DNA of 64,000 bases, from positions 186,001-250,000 of the forward strand of contig NZ_BBIQ01000004.1 of NCBI RefSeq assembly GCF_000730565.1, written 5' to 3'. The notes under the pieces are model-generated. The model saw nothing but the letters and a program-made list of their open reading frames with translations. It did not search any database and had not been told where the DNA came from. The DNA is from Pseudomonas fulva NBRC 16637 = DSM 17717 (GTDB taxonomy: Bacteria > Pseudomonadota > Gammaproteobacteria > Pseudomonadales > Pseudomonadaceae). Position numbers and translations under genes: made by a program. Positions 35,289 to 43,929 of this stretch are shown here, one piece after another (position 1 is the stretch's first letter; each line of letters starts with the position of its first letter).

Positions 35289-35971
35289 ACCGAGCGGCTG
35301 AAGCGACGATACAGGCCTGCGCTGATCAGGCCAAGGGCGAGCCAGAATGCTGCATTGGTAAGCCAGGACGCCACCTGGAACTGGGTCTCCAGGGCTGCTG
35401 GAGCCAAACTCTGGTGCACTTCAGGCTGAGGGGCGCCTATGACGTGCGGCAACACCAGGACAATGACGCCCAACACCTTCAATGCCCAATGGCGGGCGAA
35501 TACCAGCAGTGCCAGGCCTACGGCCGTGGCACCCGCAGCGCCAGCCCACCAAACCTGGCGCTGCGCCAGGTCAGCCGCCGCGGTTCCCGGGAGCTCCGGC
35601 GGCAATCCGAGCGTGGGCGCCAGACAGAACACGGCGAAACCAGCAAGGCCCCAGGCAGCACCGCTGGCCGTGGTGCGCGGTTGGCGCAGGCTGTACAAGC
35701 CAGCCAGTATCAAGGCGAACCCCACCGCCACCACCAGGTTGCCGCCGGTGGTCGAGAGCGTGCGCTGCCAGCCCTCTTCAGGCGACCAGGCCTCGTCACT
35801 GTGCTCATGGGCGGCCTCGGTACCTTGGGCATGCGAATGTGCCGGCGCCGACGCCTCGTATGTCTCCGCTTGCAGGATCAACGGGCTGACCCACAAACTT
35901 TGCAGTACGGTCAGCAACAGTGCCGCCAGCAGTCCGCTGAAGCCCGCCGTACGGGCGATGTGCGTGATCAT
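35285..35971 (-). CDS. cbtA: Cobalt transporter CbtA
   Basis: This is a 228-residue inner-membrane protein with about five helices, matching CbtA. The first helix contains LLAALLLTVLQSLWVSPLI, followed by a histidine-rich outward loop (SAPAHSHAQG, AAHEHSDE) that may bind metal, and FCLAPTLGLPPELPGTAAADL, a typical family segment. With CbtB it forms a presumed cobalt uptake system under B12 control. The ATG at 35969-35971 is 10 nt after the cbtB stop and gives the family N-terminus; a longer in-frame start is inside cbtB and the leader. Confidence 0.9.
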   Translation of the reverse strand: MITHIARTAGFSGLLAALLLTVLQSLWVSPLILQAETYEASAPAHSHAQGTEAAHEHSDEAWSPEEGWQRTLSTTGGNLVVAVGFALILAGLYSLRQPRTTASGAAWGLAGFAVFCLAPTLGLPPELPGTAAADLAQRQVWWAGAAGATAVGLALLVFARHWALKVLGVIVLVLPHVIGAPQPEVHQSLAPAALETQFQVASWLTNAAFWLALGLISAGLYRRFSRSV

Positions 35972-35981
35972 GGGCGGCAAC

Positions 35982-36173
35982 TCAGTGGCAGGGGAAGGCG
36001 GCGCTGTGACGGGTGTCATGCGCAGCATTATGAACGGCTTCGATGTGCGAGAAGCCGGCAAAGTAAACCAGGCACAGGCCCAGCAGGCCGGCGCTTGCAG
36101 CCACGACAATGCGTTGACTGAGGGATACGGGTGCAACGATGCTGCTAACGTGCGGGCGGGTAGTGACGGGCAT
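35982..36173 (-). CDS. cbtB: Cobalt transporter subunit CbtB
   Basis: This is a 63-residue single-helix membrane protein. The helix (about 22-42) is followed by the metal-site-like tail FSHIEAVHNAAHDTRH with several histidines, characteristic of CbtB. AGGAAGG lies 7 nt before the ATG at 36171-36173. It is the first gene after the cobalamin riboswitch and is 10 bp from cbtA. Confidence 0.9.
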   Translation of the reverse strand: MPVTTRPHVSSIVAPVSLSQRIVVAASAGLLGLCLVYFAGFSHIEAVHNAAHDTRHSAAFPCH

Positions 36174-36261
36174 TGGCGCCTTCCTCTGCGTGTAGGCGAC
36201 GGGCAGGCGCGGCAGCTGCGGGCGATACCCGCAGGAATGCGACAGCGCCCGCCCACCGCGG

Positions 36262-36468
36262 GGTGTTGATGAACGTCAGGCCGGTCTCCGGGCTTGCGAG
36301 GAGGAGGGTATCTCCTGGGCAGCGTCACCTTCCCATGCCGTATCTGGCGGCACAGTGGTAAAGACGCCTCACTCGCTTACCGTTGCGGGGGCAGCACCGG
36401 AATAGTCCAGGCCTGTAAGGCAAGCCTGCGACGCACCGATTTCCCGTTTCACCCTCTAGGGGCACCTG
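36262..36468 (-). promoter_or_regulatory. Adenosylcobalamin riboswitch upstream of cbtB
   Basis: Read on the reverse strand the region has the conserved cobalamin-riboswitch blocks in order: GGTGCC (P1 side), GAAACGGGAA, GGTGC followed by TGCCCCCGCAACGGTAAG (near 36390), the B12-box-like CCACTGTG (near 36353), GGGAAGG and the closing AGCCCGGAGACCGGCC (near 36280-36294). A CTGCGGG/CCCGCAG hairpin (36216-36234) follows before the cbtB ribosome site, without a T-run. That suggests translational rather than terminator-type control. B12 should lower expression of cbtB-cbtA-cobE-cobM. Confidence 0.92.
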
Positions 36469-36528
36469 ACGCAATGCGATAGAAAAGCACGCGGGCCGCG
36501 TTGCGTCAAATGCACAGGCTACGCTCGA

Positions 36529-37008
36529 TCATTGCTGGGCGAAGGCAATCAGCCGCTCGCCATCGAGCCGATAACGCAGCCACTCCGTTTGTGGTTGCGC
36601 CCCCAGTGCGTCATAGAACCCGATGGCCGGCTCGTTCCAATCCAGCACACTCCATTCAAGGCGACCGCAGCCTTTGGCAACTGCCTGCTTGGCAATGTAC
36701 CTGAGCAACTGGCGCCCGGCGCCATCGCCACGGTCGTTGGGCGAGATGTAAAGGTCTTCCAGGTAGATGCCATTGCGCCCGAGCCAGGTCGAGTAACTGT
36801 AGAAGTAGATGGCAAAACCAATCGCACGGCCTTCACGTTCGGCCATCAGGCAATGAACGGTGCTGTCGGCGTCGAACAGGCTGCGCTCGATGTCCTGGGT
36901 AGTGGCCAGTACCTCTTCTCGGGCGCGTTCGTACTCGGCCAATTCAGTAATGAAGTCCAGAATTTGTTGGGCATCGGTGCGTAGGGCAGGGCGAATTACA
37001 AGACTCAT
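36529..37008 (-). CDS. GNAT-family N-acetyltransferase
   Basis: This is a 159-residue cytoplasmic acetyltransferase covering one complete GNAT domain. The acetyl-CoA-binding loop lies in LYISPNDRGDGAGRQLL (about 93-108), and the following WSVLDWNEPAIGFYDALGA segment is the usual motif B. It resembles bacterial members related to diamine or thialysine acetyltransferases (SAT-like). The substrate is not determined. It stands alone between the riboswitch and the LysE-type gene. Confidence 0.88.
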   Translation of the reverse strand: MSLVIRPALRTDAQQILDFITELAEYERAREEVLATTQDIERSLFDADSTVHCLMAEREGRAIGFAIYFYSYSTWLGRNGIYLEDLYISPNDRGDGAGRQLLRYIAKQAVAKGCGRLEWSVLDWNEPAIGFYDALGAQPQTEWLRYRLDGERLIAFAQQ

Positions 37009-37142
37009 CGAGCGCTTATCCTTTGTCGGCTGCGAGTGATACAGCTATGTGTATCTGCAAAATTCTCTATATCTGTACTGCTAGGGGGCAAAGGGCTATG
37101 GGCTAGTGTGAACCCTTTCCTGAACCCAGTGGAATACCCGTC

Positions 37143-37766
37143 ATGTTCGCCTCGCTCGACCTCTTGATCGCCTTCGTGCTGTTCGCTTTCGTTTCTTCCA
37201 TCACCCCCGGGCCCAACAACACCATGCTGTTGGCTTCGGGCGTGAATTTCGGTGTGCGCCGCTCGGTGCCACACGCGCTGGGCGTCAGCGTCGGGTTCAT
37301 GGTCATGGTCCTTGCCGTCGGCTTGGGTCTGGGAGAGGTCTTCAAGGCCTGGCCTGTGCTCTATACCGTGTTGCGCTATGCCGGAGCGGCCTATCTGCTG
37401 TACCTGGCCTGGAAAATTGCCACCTCAGGGCCGGTTGGCACCGCCTCTACGGCAGAGCCAAAGCCGATTGGCTTTTGGGCCGCGGCTGCCTTCCAATGGG
37501 TCAACCCAAAGGCTTGGGTGATGGCCATAGGTGCGATAACGACCTACACCCCAGCGCAAGGCTACGTTGCCAACGTGGTGGTCATCGCCGCCGTGTTTGC
37601 CTTGGTGAACTTGCCCAGCGTCGGTGTGTGGGTCATGTTCGGCAGTGCCCTTCGTGGCCTGCTGCAAAACCCACGCTGGCTGATGCTGTTCAATGTCCTG
37701 ATGGCTGCACTGCTGGTCGTTTCGCTCTACCCGCTGCTGTTTGTAGAATCTACGTTCCACCCTTGA
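37143..37766 (+). CDS. LysE-family translocator
   Basis: This is a 207-residue inner-membrane exporter with six predicted helices. It has the LysE/RhtB signature SSITPGPNNTMLLASGVNFG at about residues 19-38 and the FQWVNPKAWVMA motif near 120. It probably exports an amino acid or related metabolite; the substrate is unknown. A hydrolase gene begins 20 bp after the stop, so the two may form a transcription unit. Confidence 0.88.
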   Translation: MFASLDLLIAFVLFAFVSSITPGPNNTMLLASGVNFGVRRSVPHALGVSVGFMVMVLAVGLGLGEVFKAWPVLYTVLRYAGAAYLLYLAWKIATSGPVGTASTAEPKPIGFWAAAAFQWVNPKAWVMAIGAITTYTPAQGYVANVVVIAAVFALVNLPSVGVWVMFGSALRGLLQNPRWLMLFNVLMAALLVVSLYPLLFVESTFHP

Positions 37767-37786
37767 GGCAGAAGGCAGCGCCCACC

Positions 37787-38707
37787 ATGCAACTGACACC
37801 GTGGTCCCACGATTGTAGCGAAGGGTTCACCCTGCGCGGCTGGCGCAGCGAGCCTACAGGGCGGCCCCTGCTGCACTTTCTGCACGGCAACGGGTTTTGC
37901 TCGCTCGCCTACCAACCGCTGCTGATGCAACTGGGACAACACTTCGATCTCTGGCTCAGCGACGTTCAGGGGCACGGAGACAGTGACCACGCAGGCCCGT
38001 TCCGTGGCTGGAATCGCACGGCAGCGCTGGCGGCTGAAGCTTTCAGCGCGCATGTGGCTGAGTACGCAGACGTACCCCGCCTTGCCATCGGCCACAGCTT
38101 CGGCGGGGTGCTCACCGGGTTGTTGCTGGCCAGTGAGCCGCAGTTGTTCGAGCGCGCTGTGCTGCTCGACCCGGTGATTTTCAGTAGGCGCATGCTGTTT
38201 TCGATGAAGCTGGCCGCCTGCTTCGGGCTGAACCGGCACCATGCGCTGGCGCGCAAAACGGCCGGCAGGCGCAGCACCTGGCCCGACCGCCACTCAGCCA
38301 TGATTTCCCTGCAAGGGCGGGGCATCTTCAAAGGCTGGAGCGACGCGGCATTGCAGGCCTATGTGTCGCATGCGATCGCCGAAGGCGAGGGCGACGTGCT
38401 GCTCAAGTGTCGCCCAATCCGCGAAGTGGACATCTTCAGTACCTATCCGTCCCACCTGTGGTCAAGCCTGTCGCGTATCGGCGTGTCGACGCGTGTGCTG
38501 TACGGCAGCCAGACCTACCCTTATGTGCGGGCCTCGGCGTTACGGCTGGCAGCGCTCAACCCTCATGTCAGTGTTCGGGAGGTGGGCGGCGGACACTGTT
38601 TCATGCAGGAATACCCTGAGGCTGCGGCGCAGGAGGTGCTGGCTTTCCTTCGACCCAGCGTCCTACCGGTAGAACAGGCTGGACCGTTTCAGGTAGCTAG
38701 CCCGTGA
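37787..38707 (+). CDS. Alpha/beta-fold hydrolase
   Basis: This is a 306-residue cytoplasmic hydrolase. The oxyanion-side HGNGFCS lies near residue 33, the nucleophile serine is in AIGHSFGG (about 105) and the C-terminal histidine in GGGHCFMQEYP. It resembles serine esterases/lipases of broad specificity. The ATG at 37787 follows GAAGG at about 10 nt; a longer in-frame extension would overlap the LysE-type gene. The true substrate is unknown. Confidence 0.85.
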   Translation: MQLTPWSHDCSEGFTLRGWRSEPTGRPLLHFLHGNGFCSLAYQPLLMQLGQHFDLWLSDVQGHGDSDHAGPFRGWNRTAALAAEAFSAHVAEYADVPRLAIGHSFGGVLTGLLLASEPQLFERAVLLDPVIFSRRMLFSMKLAACFGLNRHHALARKTAGRRSTWPDRHSAMISLQGRGIFKGWSDAALQAYVSHAIAEGEGDVLLKCRPIREVDIFSTYPSHLWSSLSRIGVSTRVLYGSQTYPYVRASALRLAALNPHVSVREVGGGHCFMQEYPEAAAQEVLAFLRPSVLPVEQAGPFQVASP

Positions 38708-38752
38708 ATCGATGCAACGTTAAGGTGGCACCCGGACGTTGAGGAGCGCACG

Positions 38753-39616
38753 ATGAAGACGATTTTGCATACCCATTCCAATCCTGCCGGGCACTGGGTA
38801 GGCGATGGCTTTCCGGTGCGAAGCCTGTTCACCTATGACGACGACGTCAGTCGCACCAGCCCGTTTCTGCTTCTCGATTACGCCGGGCCCCACACCTTCG
38901 CCCCCACCTCGACGCGTCGCGGCGTAGGGGCTCATCCGCACCGGGGTTTCGAGACAGTCACGATCGTTTACCAAGGCGAACTGGAGCATCGCGACTCAAC
39001 GGGCGCCGGCGGAGTAATAGGACCGGGTGACGTTCAGTGGATGACCGCTGCAGACGGCATCGTTCATGAAGAGTTTCACTCACCTGGATTCGCCCGCAGC
39101 GCAGGCGTTTTGGAGTCAGTGCAACTGTGGGTGAACCTTCCGGCCCGATTCAAGCGCGCTCCGGCCGGCTATCAGACCCTGGCCAGCGCCGATATCCCCA
39201 CGGTGAATCTGGGTGCGGGCGCGGGCAGCCTGCGTGTGATCGCAGGTGAGTACCAGGGGGTGAGCGGGCCGGCGCGCACGTTTACGCCGATGGACGTGTG
39301 GGACCTGGACCTTGAGGCCGGCGCTAAACTGGTGCTCCCTATCCCGGCAGGCCGCACGGCTGCGGTGGTGACCCTGCAAGGCGGTTTGCGGTTGAACCAG
39401 GTCAGCGAGGCCGGCCCGTGCTCAGTGACGGTATTGGCCCGTGACGGTGCCCATGTGCTGCTTGAAGCCCTGCAGCCCGCCCGTGTGCTGGTGCTGAGCG
39501 GTGAGCCTATCGACGAGCCTGTGGTGGCATACGGTCCCTTCGTGATGAACACGCGGGAAGAAATCATCGAGTCCATCGAAGGCTTTCAGTTGGGGAAGTT
39601 CGGCCGTATGCCCTGA
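38753..39616 (+). CDS. Pirin-family protein
   Basis: This is a 287-residue bicupin. The N-terminal cupin carries the metal-binding histidines in GAHPHRGFETVT and the following ITAADGIVHEEFH-like segment (WMTAADGIVHEEFHSPG). The C-terminal cupin is less conserved. Pirins bind iron; some bacterial members are quercetinases and others have regulatory roles, so the activity is uncertain. GAGGAG lies 7 nt before the ATG. It is 45 bp after the hydrolase on the same strand. Confidence 0.9.
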   Translation: MKTILHTHSNPAGHWVGDGFPVRSLFTYDDDVSRTSPFLLLDYAGPHTFAPTSTRRGVGAHPHRGFETVTIVYQGELEHRDSTGAGGVIGPGDVQWMTAADGIVHEEFHSPGFARSAGVLESVQLWVNLPARFKRAPAGYQTLASADIPTVNLGAGAGSLRVIAGEYQGVSGPARTFTPMDVWDLDLEAGAKLVLPIPAGRTAAVVTLQGGLRLNQVSEAGPCSVTVLARDGAHVLLEALQPARVLVLSGEPIDEPVVAYGPFVMNTREEIIESIEGFQLGKFGRMP

Positions 39617-39842
39617 ACGCGCACCGTCCTGGAGCGCGAAGCACCACCCGTCGCACCGATTCGACACGGCTCGAACTACCCAGCACCGCTCGGGTTCTTT
39701 AGCTAAGGTGCAGATGGAACCCCGCACGATCGATAACGCATATCCACATGCGCACCGACAGGTTCCTCTTCCTGTTCCTGTGGCCCTGTGCCTGGCCCCA
39801 GGCCTGTCCCACCGCAAGTTAATCCAGAGAGGGCTCTCTGCC

Positions 39843-40103
39843 ATGTCACTGTTAGGCGTATCGACACTGGAACTGCGACAGATGATCGAACAGGCATGCT
39901 TGCCAGATCGTTGTGAAATCAACTGTGCCGATGGCTCACACCTGACCATCCGGCTCGGCAATGGTCAGGATCTGACAGAGGCCGTCACGCTTTGCGATGT
40001 TCCGCTGAGCAGTCTGAACAGCAGCAGGGACTTGGTTAACCTGGTCGGCCAATTACACGCAATGCGCGACAGTGCTCCCATGCACTCGAAGAAATTAGCC
40101 TGA
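39843..40103 (+). CDS. DUF1652-type small protein
   Basis: This is an 86-residue cytoplasmic protein resembling DUF1652 of pseudomonads: an N-terminal LELRQMIEQACLP helix, a beta-rich middle (CEINCADGSHLTIRL) and a C-terminal helix with LVGQLHAMRD. The ATG at 39843 gives the normal family start; the upstream in-frame extension has no family match. A weak GAGGG lies about 11 nt upstream. It converges with the hypothetical gene at 40137-40424. Function unknown. Confidence 0.68.
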   Translation: MSLLGVSTLELRQMIEQACLPDRCEINCADGSHLTIRLGNGQDLTEAVTLCDVPLSSLNSSRDLVNLVGQLHAMRDSAPMHSKKLA

Positions 40104-40136
40104 CCGCGCGGCGCAAGGCTCGCTTCTAACCGGCCG

Positions 40137-40424
40137 TCACTGCAACTCAAGCAGAAGATTGAGCCCACCGTCGCCGCACTTGCCCTGGTCTCTGACAACG
40201 CCATGGTAACTGCGCCCGTCCCAGATGAACGCGACACTGTGCGCACGGTGCACCTTATTAGGCAGAGGCGGGCAGATGTGCAGACGCAGTGCAGGCCGAC
40301 CTTGCAGGTTGAGCGGCGCAAGCTGGCACTGGCACTCGACGCTTTGCGCCACGGGACCGAGCAGGGTGTCGCGGACGTAGTCGAGTTGCACCGATGCATT
40401 TGGAGCGCGGCCTGGCATTCTCAT
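40137..40424 (-). CDS. Hypothetical small protein
   Basis: This is a 95-residue protein, beta-rich by eye, with the segments VECQCQLAPLNLQGRP and VAFIWDGRSYHGVVRDQGKCGDGG. It has no signal peptide or membrane helix. I chose the ATG at 40422-40424, six bases before a second ATG, because an AGAGAG stretch precedes it. It does not match a family I know with confidence. It lies between the DUF1652 gene and alkB. Confidence 0.5.
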   Translation of the reverse strand: MRMPGRAPNASVQLDYVRDTLLGPVAQSVECQCQLAPLNLQGRPALRLHICPPLPNKVHRAHSVAFIWDGRSYHGVVRDQGKCGDGGLNLLLELQ

Positions 40425-40566
40425 GATCGCTGCTCTCTGATCGAAGTACGTGCTAGGGCATGCAGATTTGTCATGACGATCTCCTGTAGGAAAGGCATTC
40501 GAGGAGGTTGCAGGCTGCATGGGAGCCCGGTCCTGCTCCATGCGTTCAATTCGATTGCTTCGTCGT

Positions 40567-41214
40567 TCAGGCCCCTGCCTTGCGAAACGTCAGGTTGATG
40601 CGCCGCGGGCCCATGCGTGGGTGCACGCCAGGCTTGATGGGCAGGACGCCATGAAAGCGTAGACGGTCTTCACCACCCCACACCAGCACATCGCCATGAT
40701 TCAAGGCAATACGCTGGGTCTTGTCCGCGCGTTGCAAGCCACCCAACAGGAACACGGCAGGCAAACCCAGGGAAAGGGACACGATGGGTTGGCTGAAATC
40801 CTGCTCATCACGATCCTGATGCAGGCTCAGACGAATGCCCGGCAGGTAATGATTGATCAGGCACGCATCCGGTACGAAGCCATCGAACCCTGCACGCGCA
40901 GCGCACTGCGTGGCCAAGGCCATAAGCACGGGCGGCATCATCGGCCAGGGTCTGCCGGACAGCGGGTCCACGGGGCTGTATCGGTAACCGCGTTCGTCGC
41001 TGATCCAACCGAGTGCGCCGCAGTTGGTCAGGCCCACAGCCATGTTCAAACCGCCAGGCGTACGCATGTGCCGCCATGGCGCTGATCGCAGTATTGGGCG
41101 AAGCGCATCCAGTACGTGCTCGACGTCATCTAGCGCGACGCCGGGCAACAGCACCGTGCGGGGTGCCAGCTGCTGCGGTTGGGCCCCGAACAGGTCCAGA
41201 TCGGATTGGATCAT
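40567..41214 (-). CDS. alkB: AlkB DNA oxidative demethylase
   Basis: This 215-residue Fe(II)/2-oxoglutarate dioxygenase removes alkyl groups such as 1-methyladenine and 3-methylcytosine from DNA. The iron site is H-x-D in LHQDRDEQDF plus the distal histidine in RLRFHGVLP, and 2-oxoglutarate is held by the arginines in PRRINLTFR. The length matches E. coli AlkB. It is divergent from the gluconate dehydrogenase operon, with 171 bp between them, and is not linked to ada here. Confidence 0.94.
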   Translation of the reverse strand: MIQSDLDLFGAQPQQLAPRTVLLPGVALDDVEHVLDALRPILRSAPWRHMRTPGGLNMAVGLTNCGALGWISDERGYRYSPVDPLSGRPWPMMPPVLMALATQCAARAGFDGFVPDACLINHYLPGIRLSLHQDRDEQDFSQPIVSLSLGLPAVFLLGGLQRADKTQRIALNHGDVLVWGGEDRLRFHGVLPIKPGVHPRMGPRRINLTFRKAGA

Positions 41215-41385
41215 CAGTCTGACTATTCCAGTAAGCCTGTTATCCAGCAGAAGAAAGCTGGCGTCTTTGAGCGTTCACTATCAGTCAGCCGCCAAATAAT
41301 TCAAAACGTTTCTGAACGCCATTCGTCCGTTGATGGTCTTCATCGTGCCGTGGCCGCGGTAGCCGATTGACGATGAGGATTACAT

Positions 41386-42129
41386 ATGTCTGAGCATGTA
41401 CCGGACAACCCCCGCAGGGACTTCCTGCGCAAGACCTTGACCTTGATACCGGTGGTAACGGTGGCCAGTACCGGTATTGGGCTGGGCGCAGCCACCGCCC
41501 TGGCCGAGCCGGTACGCCCGCCTGAGCAGCCTGAAGCCAAACCCGCTGACACTGCCTACCATCCTGCGTTCTTCACCCCAGAGGAGTTCGCCTTCGTCCA
41601 GGCAGCGGTCAGCCGGCTCATTCCAGCCGACGCGCTAGGGCCTGGTGCCCTCGAGGCCGGCGCTGCGCAGTATATCGACCGTCAGATGGGCACGGCCTAC
41701 GCCAGCGGCGGGCTCTGGTACATGCAAGGCCCGTTCGAGGCCGATGCGGCACCCGAGCTTGGCTATCAATTGCAACTGACCCCGCAGCAGATCTACCGCT
41801 TGGGAATTGCAGGTGTGCACCAATGGTGCCTGGCCAACGGCAACAAGGCGTTTCACGCGCGCAGCCCCGAGCAGCAGGACGAGGTGCTGGCGCAGTTGGA
41901 GTCTGGTGAGCTGGCGTTGAAGGATGTGCCGGCCAAAGCATTTTTCAGCCTGCTGCTGCAGAACACGCGCGAAGGCTTTTTCTGCGACCCCGTGCATGGG
42001 GGCAACCAGGGCATGGTCGGCTGGAAACTGATCGGTTTTCCCGGCGCGCGCGCCGACTTCATGGATTGGGCAGAGCGTAACGAGCGCTACCCGTTCCCTC
42101 CTGTGTCCATCCGCGGCGAGAGGGCTTGA
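41386..42129 (+). CDS. Gluconate 2-dehydrogenase, gamma (small) subunit
   Basis: This is a 247-residue periplasmic subunit with a twin-arginine signal (RRDFLRKT at about 10-17, then a hydrophobic stretch and a cleavage at about ALAEP). The mature part matches gluconate 2-dehydrogenase subunit 3 (FTPEEFAFVQAAVSRLIPAD, FFSLLLQNTREGFFCDP, GWKLIGFPGARADF). It probably guides export of the folded FAD subunit. GAGGAT precedes the ATG. It is the first gene of a three-gene operon. TTCAAAACGTTTCTGAA (41300-41316) upstream is a poor dyad and no clear PtxS site. Confidence 0.92.
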   Translation: MSEHVPDNPRRDFLRKTLTLIPVVTVASTGIGLGAATALAEPVRPPEQPEAKPADTAYHPAFFTPEEFAFVQAAVSRLIPADALGPGALEAGAAQYIDRQMGTAYASGGLWYMQGPFEADAAPELGYQLQLTPQQIYRLGIAGVHQWCLANGNKAFHARSPEQQDEVLAQLESGELALKDVPAKAFFSLLLQNTREGFFCDPVHGGNQGMVGWKLIGFPGARADFMDWAERNERYPFPPVSIRGERA

Positions 42130-42132
42130 GGC

Positions 42133-43917
42133 ATGGCCAACACATTGAAGAAGGTCGACGCTGTGATCGTCGGCTTTGGCTGGACGGGGGCAATCATGGC
42201 CAAGGAACTGACCGAGGCCGGCCTGCACGTGGTGGCGCTGGAGCGCGGGCCTATGCAGGACACTTACCCCGATGGCAGCTACCCGCAAGTGATCGACGAA
42301 CTGACTTACAGCGTGCGCAAGAAGCTGTTCGTGGACCTTTCCAAGGAAACGGTGACCATACGCCATACCGTCAACGATGTAGCGTTGCCGTACCGCCAGC
42401 TGGGCGCGTTCCTGCCCGGCAAGGGCGTAGGCGGTGCCGGTTTGCACTGGTCGGGCGTACACTTTCGTGTCGACCCGATGGAGCTGCGCATGCGCAGCCA
42501 CTACGAAGAACGCTACGGCACGTCCTTCATCCCCCAGGACATGACCATTCAGGATTTCGGCGTCAGTTACGAAGAGTTGGAACCCTACTTCGACTTCGCC
42601 GAGAAGGTGTTCGGCACCTCGGGGCAGGCCTGGACGGTCAAGGGTGAACTGGTCGGGCAGGGCAAAGGCGGCAATCCGTTTGCCCCGGACCGCTCCAATC
42701 CGTTCCCGCTGCCCTCGCAGAAGAACGTGGTGTCGGCTCAGGTTTTCCAGAAGGCCACCTCGTCGTTGGGCTATCACCCTTACAACCTGCCCTCGGCCAA
42801 CACATCCGGCCCTTACACCAACCCGTATGGCGCTCAGATGGGACCGTGCAATTTCTGCGGATTTTGCAGCGGCTACGTGTGCTACATGTACTCCAAGGCA
42901 TCGCCGAACGTAAACATCCTGCCCGCGCTGCGCCAGGTGGAGCACTTCGAGCTAAGGCCCAATGCCCATGTACTGAAGGTGAACCTGGACGACAGCAAGC
43001 AGCGTGCGACCGGGGTCACCTACATCGACGCCCAGGGCCGTGAGGTGGAACAGCCGGCCGACCTGGTGATCCTGTCGGCTTTTCAGTTCAACAATGTGCG
43101 CCTGATGCTGCTTTCTGGCATCGGCAAGCCCTACGACCCGGTCAAGAACGAAGGGGTGGTCGGGCGCAATTTCGCCTATCAGAACATGGGCACGGTCAAG
43201 GCCTTCTTCGACAAGGACTTGCACACCAACAACTTCATCGGCGCCGGTGGTAATGGCGTGGCGATCGACGACTTCAACGCCGACAATTTCGACCATGGCC
43301 CTCACGGCTTCGTGGGTGGCTCCCCGATGTGGGTCAACCAGGCGGGGACCCGGCCCATCGCAGGTGTAGGCAACCCGCCGGGCACGCCTGCATGGGGCAG
43401 CGCCTGGAAAAAGGCCACCGCCGACTACTACACCCACCAGATATCCATGGATGCCCACGGCGCGCACCAGTCCTACCGCGGCAATTACCTGGACCTGGAT
43501 CCTACCTACCGTGATGCTTATGGCCTGCCGCTGTTGCGCATGACCTTCGATTGGCAGGAAAACGACATCCGAATGAACCAGTTCATGGTCGGCAAGCTCA
43601 GCGCCATCGCCAAGGCCATGAACCCCAAGGCCATTGCGGTGCTGGGGAAGCAGGTCAAGGAACACTTCAATACTGCCTCCTACCAGACGACTCACCTCAA
43701 CGGTGGGGCGATCATGGGGACCGACCCAAAAACCAGCGCTTTGAACCGCTATTTACAGTGTTGGGATGTACACAACGTGTTCGTACCTGGGGCCTCGGCG
43801 TTCCCGCAGGGGCTTGGCTACAACCCGACCGGTCTGGTCGCTGCGCTGACCTACTGGTCGGCACGGGCCATTCGTGAACGGTACCTGAAGAATCCCGGCC
43901 CCCTGGTGGCGGTGTAA
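42133..43917 (+). CDS. Gluconate 2-dehydrogenase, FAD-binding large subunit (GMC family)
   Basis: This 594-residue GMC oxidoreductase oxidises gluconate to 2-ketogluconate in the periplasm. The FAD-binding GFGWTGAIMAKEL lies at about 14-26, the GVGGAGLHWSGVHFR segment near 100, and the C-terminal catalytic histidine region in TTHLNGGAIMGTD, followed by GASAFPQGLGYNPTGLVAAL. It lacks its own signal and is probably exported with the gamma subunit. The ATG follows AGAGGG and starts 3 bp after the preceding stop. Electrons pass to the cytochrome c subunit encoded next. Confidence 0.94.
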   Translation: MANTLKKVDAVIVGFGWTGAIMAKELTEAGLHVVALERGPMQDTYPDGSYPQVIDELTYSVRKKLFVDLSKETVTIRHTVNDVALPYRQLGAFLPGKGVGGAGLHWSGVHFRVDPMELRMRSHYEERYGTSFIPQDMTIQDFGVSYEELEPYFDFAEKVFGTSGQAWTVKGELVGQGKGGNPFAPDRSNPFPLPSQKNVVSAQVFQKATSSLGYHPYNLPSANTSGPYTNPYGAQMGPCNFCGFCSGYVCYMYSKASPNVNILPALRQVEHFELRPNAHVLKVNLDDSKQRATGVTYIDAQGREVEQPADLVILSAFQFNNVRLMLLSGIGKPYDPVKNEGVVGRNFAYQNMGTVKAFFDKDLHTNNFIGAGGNGVAIDDFNADNFDHGPHGFVGGSPMWVNQAGTRPIAGVGNPPGTPAWGSAWKKATADYYTHQISMDAHGAHQSYRGNYLDLDPTYRDAYGLPLLRMTFDWQENDIRMNQFMVGKLSAIAKAMNPKAIAVLGKQVKEHFNTASYQTTHLNGGAIMGTDPKTSALNRYLQCWDVHNVFVPGASAFPQGLGYNPTGLVAALTYWSARAIRERYLKNPGPLVAV

Positions 43918-43929
43918 GGAGCGATGAGC

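Noticed and set aside
41635..42945. A 436-codon frame opposite the gluconate dehydrogenase genes
   Set aside because: It spans the boundary of two real genes on the other strand, as expected of a shadow frame.
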